Below, piece after piece: positions 6,229 to 7,532 of a DNA stretch of 7,532 nt (its first letter is position 1; each line of letters opens with the position of its first letter). Below the pieces are notes generated by a model, which had not been told where the DNA came from, made no database searches, and saw nothing but the letters and a program-made list of their open reading frames with translations. Source of the DNA: Spirochaetaceae bacterium (lineage in GTDB: Bacteria > Spirochaetota > Spirochaetia > B11-G9). The stretch lies in contig JAUVLL010000157.1 in NCBI GenBank assembly GCA_030600745.1, positions 1-7,532 on the forward strand, written 5' to 3'. Made by a program: the position numbers and the translations under genes.

Positions 6229-7329
6229 CAGTATCCTGCAATAGTAATTTCCGGTCCCAGACAATCGGGTAAAACTACACTTTTTAAAAATTTAATCAAA
6301 AAAGGTACTTTCCTTACACTGGACGATCCAAACTTTAGATCACTTATCTCAGAAAATCCATTGGATTATCTTGAATCCGTGAAAAAACCTATTGTAATCG
6401 ATGAAATACAGTATATGCCTGAATTGGCTCAAATTATCAAAATTTTAATTGATAGAGACAGAACTCCTGGTAATTGGTTTATTACAGGATCCCAGCAATT
6501 TTCTGTAATGAAGAGTATATCTGAATCTCTTGCTGGAAGAGCAGCAATTGTATCTCTGCCAACATTCACATACTCAGAAAGGAAAAAACAAAAAGAATTA
6601 GTACCTTTTCTGCTGGAAAGTTCCTATCCTGAACCTCTTCTGTATGAAAGTGTAAATAAGGAGTTATGGTACTCAAGCTATCTTCAAACCTATCTTGAAA
6701 GAGATGTTAGAAGCTTAATGAATATCGATAATTTACGTGATTTTGAGCAGTTTATACGCCTTCTTGCATCCCGTACTGCAACCCAGTTAAACTACTCCTC
6801 TATTGCCAATGACCTTGGAATCAGTGTCCCCACTGTAAAAAGATGGGTATCCATTTTAGAAGCAAGCTACATAATTTATCTCCTGCCTCCTTTTTATAAA
6901 AATTACGGGAAAAGGCTTATAAAAGCACCCAAAATTTATTTTCTGGATCCAGGTCTTGTCAACTTTCTTATTGGTATTAGAAATGAAACTTTTTTATCAA
7001 ATGGACCCATGGCCGGGGCTATCTTTGAAAATGCAATAATCTCAGAAATGGTCAAAAAGGAATATGCAAAAGGTATTAAACCTGAAATGTATTACTGGCG
7101 CTCACAAAGCGGAAAAGTAATTGATCTGATTATGCCGGTAAATGGAGAAATTACTCCTTTTGAAATAAAACTGTCTTCAACTATAAAACCTCTGTTCTAT
7201 AAAAATCTTCAATATTGGCTTGAATTAAGCGGACAGAGAAATAGCGGCTATCTACTGACAAATTGCTCTCAGAATCTACCCCTTCCGGCAAATATTAAAA
7301 ATTTGTACTGGAAAGATTATTTTTCATAA
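6214..7329 (+). CDS. AAA+ ATPase with C-terminal DUF4143 region (COG1373-type)
   Basis: 371 residues from a TTG start. Walker A GPRQSGKTT (14-22), Walker B PIVIDEIQ (59-66), sensor-1-like FITGSQQ (89-95) and the SLAGRAA box with Arg109 define the ATPase domain. The C-terminal region has YLQTYLERDVR (156-166), a winged-helix-like segment (about 192-227) and a PD-(D/E)XK-like set: FENAIISEM (Glu272), KVIDLIM (Asp304), PFEIKLS (Glu317, Lys319). The family is widespread, often horizontally moved and without an established role; nucleic-acid binding is an inference from the winged helix and nuclease-like fold. No ATG and no Shine-Dalgarno precede it, and relatives usually have about ten more residues before the Walker A. 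In-frame codons back to the TAA at 6190 read ICHDILL, which fits that missing segment, so the 5' end may be damaged. The body is intact. It is a lone gene, divergent from the exporter operon. Confidence 0.85.
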   Translation: MTYLIQYPAIVISGPRQSGKTTLFKNLIKKGTFLTLDDPNFRSLISENPLDYLESVKKPIVIDEIQYMPELAQIIKILIDRDRTPGNWFITGSQQFSVMKSISESLAGRAAIVSLPTFTYSERKKQKELVPFLLESSYPEPLLYESVNKELWYSSYLQTYLERDVRSLMNIDNLRDFEQFIRLLASRTATQLNYSSIANDLGISVPTVKRWVSILEASYIIYLLPPFYKNYGKRLIKAPKIYFLDPGLVNFLIGIRNETFLSNGPMAGAIFENAIISEMVKKEYAKGIKPEMYYWRSQSGKVIDLIMPVNGEITPFEIKLSSTIKPLFYKNLQYWLELSGQRNSGYLLTNCSQNLPLPANIKNLYWKDYFS

Positions 7330-7361
7330 CTAACAAAAACCTGGCGTAATAAAAAGAGATC

Positions 7362-7390
7362 TTGACAGTAATTTTACACTTCACTATAGT
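7362..7390 (+). promoter_or_regulatory. Sigma70-like promoter TTGACA-17-TATAGT
   Basis: TTGACA (7362-7367) is a perfect -35, and TATAGT (7385-7390) matches five of six -10 bases, with a 17-bp spacer. It is the best promoter match in the window. Transcription would start near 7396-7398, just before the terminator hairpin, in the non-coding stretch after the ATPase gene. Confidence 0.6.
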
Positions 7391-7396
7391 TACACT

Positions 7397-7438
7397 TATT
7401 TAATCCCCGTGGGCACCTTACAGGTTCCACGGTTTTTT
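7397..7438 (+). ncRNA. Possible very short transcript or leader RNA
   Basis: If the promoter at 7362-7390 is active and the hairpin at 7407-7432 terminates, the product is an RNA of about 42 bases (longer if it stops at the second T-tract, 7444-7450). It contains little besides the terminator stem. It could be an attenuated leader for a gene beyond the right edge of the window, or a chance pairing of promoter and terminator. No ORF starts between here and the window end. Confidence 0.25.
7407..7438 (+). terminator. Rho-independent terminator
   Basis: Stem CCGTGG (7407-7412) pairs with CCACGG (7427-7432) and ACCT (7415-7418) with AGGT (7422-7425). The loop is TAC, and a small G-C/T internal bulge separates the two stems. 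Six Ts (7433-7438) follow, with a second run of seven Ts at 7444-7450. It is 77 bp past the ATPase stop and oriented to end that transcript. Read on the opposite strand it lacks a U-tract. Confidence 0.85.
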
Positions 7439-7532
7439 GTGTCTTTTTTTATTCCTCCGTCCCCATTTACTAGAGGAAAATCCCGATGTAAGCATTATTG
7501 TAATTTCCAAATTATATATCCTTTTACTATAT

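Noticed and set aside
6214..6242. TTGACA at 6214-6219 as a -35 box with TGCAAT at 6237
   Set aside because: It is within the ATPase coding sequence upstream of the Walker A; transcription from it would remove the start region and no internal start follows. The TTGACA match comes from Leu-Thr codons and the repeated motif.
7407..7438. Possible tRNA-like or riboswitch fold in the GC-rich segment
   Set aside because: The stem, TAC loop and following T-tract are fully explained by an intrinsic terminator. No cloverleaf or known aptamer pattern is present.
7418..7495. 25-codon minus-strand ORF starting ATG at 7495
   Set aside because: It has no ribosome site and runs through the terminator stem and T-tracts, which read as a lysine-rich low-complexity peptide. 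There is no evidence it is a gene.

Overview
The window is AT-rich and looks chromosomal. It probably comes from a free-living or host-associated spirochaete. This is inferred from the gene set: a bipartite MMPL/RND-type exporter, a periplasmic LolA-like 'outer membrane lipoprotein-sorting' protein, a beta-barrel outer-membrane protein and a polytopic-membrane LuxR-type regulator. No rRNA, tRNA or marker gene fixes the taxonomy.

Layout. Positions 1-340 are non-coding and repeat-rich: two ~90-bp direct repeats exactly 180 bp apart, two adjacent 23-bp GGGGTCAG-type repeats and a 9-bp inverted repeat. They look like debris or an end of a mobile or REP-like element. Positions 341-6071 hold four minus-strand genes read from right to left: MMPL/RND transporter (6071-3441), LolA-like periplasmic protein (3444-2665), outer-membrane beta-barrel (2664-1375) and, after a 77-bp gap, a 7-TM LuxR-type regulator (1297-341). 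The first three are packed with a 4-bp overlap and then a zero-base junction. They are therefore almost certainly one translationally coupled operon, and together they provide an inner-membrane pump, a periplasmic carrier and an outer-membrane component, a plausible trans-envelope lipid or hydrophobic-molecule route. The regulator may be co-transcribed or have its own promoter; a nested dyad lies in front of it.

Positions 6072-6213 form a divergent intergenic region with a striking 49-bp near-perfect palindrome (23-bp arms, one mismatch) and three copies of a 14-bp motif. On the plus strand, 6214-7329 encodes an AAA+ ATPase with a C-terminal DUF4143 region (COG1373-type). It has no ATG start and seems short at its N-terminus. 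Positions 7330-7532 contain a well-formed sigma70-like promoter (TTGACA-17-TATAGT) followed within about 17 bp by a strong intrinsic terminator. This is either a very short RNA gene/leader or simply the terminator of the ATPase gene.

I do not see CRISPR arrays, tRNA/rRNA genes, complete insertion sequences or a recognisable defence or biosynthetic cluster. The most interesting points are the coupled envelope operon with its membrane-embedded regulator, the palindrome that invades the 5' end of the ATPase gene, the exporter start codon that conflicts with its Shine-Dalgarno sequence, and the promoter-terminator mini-unit.
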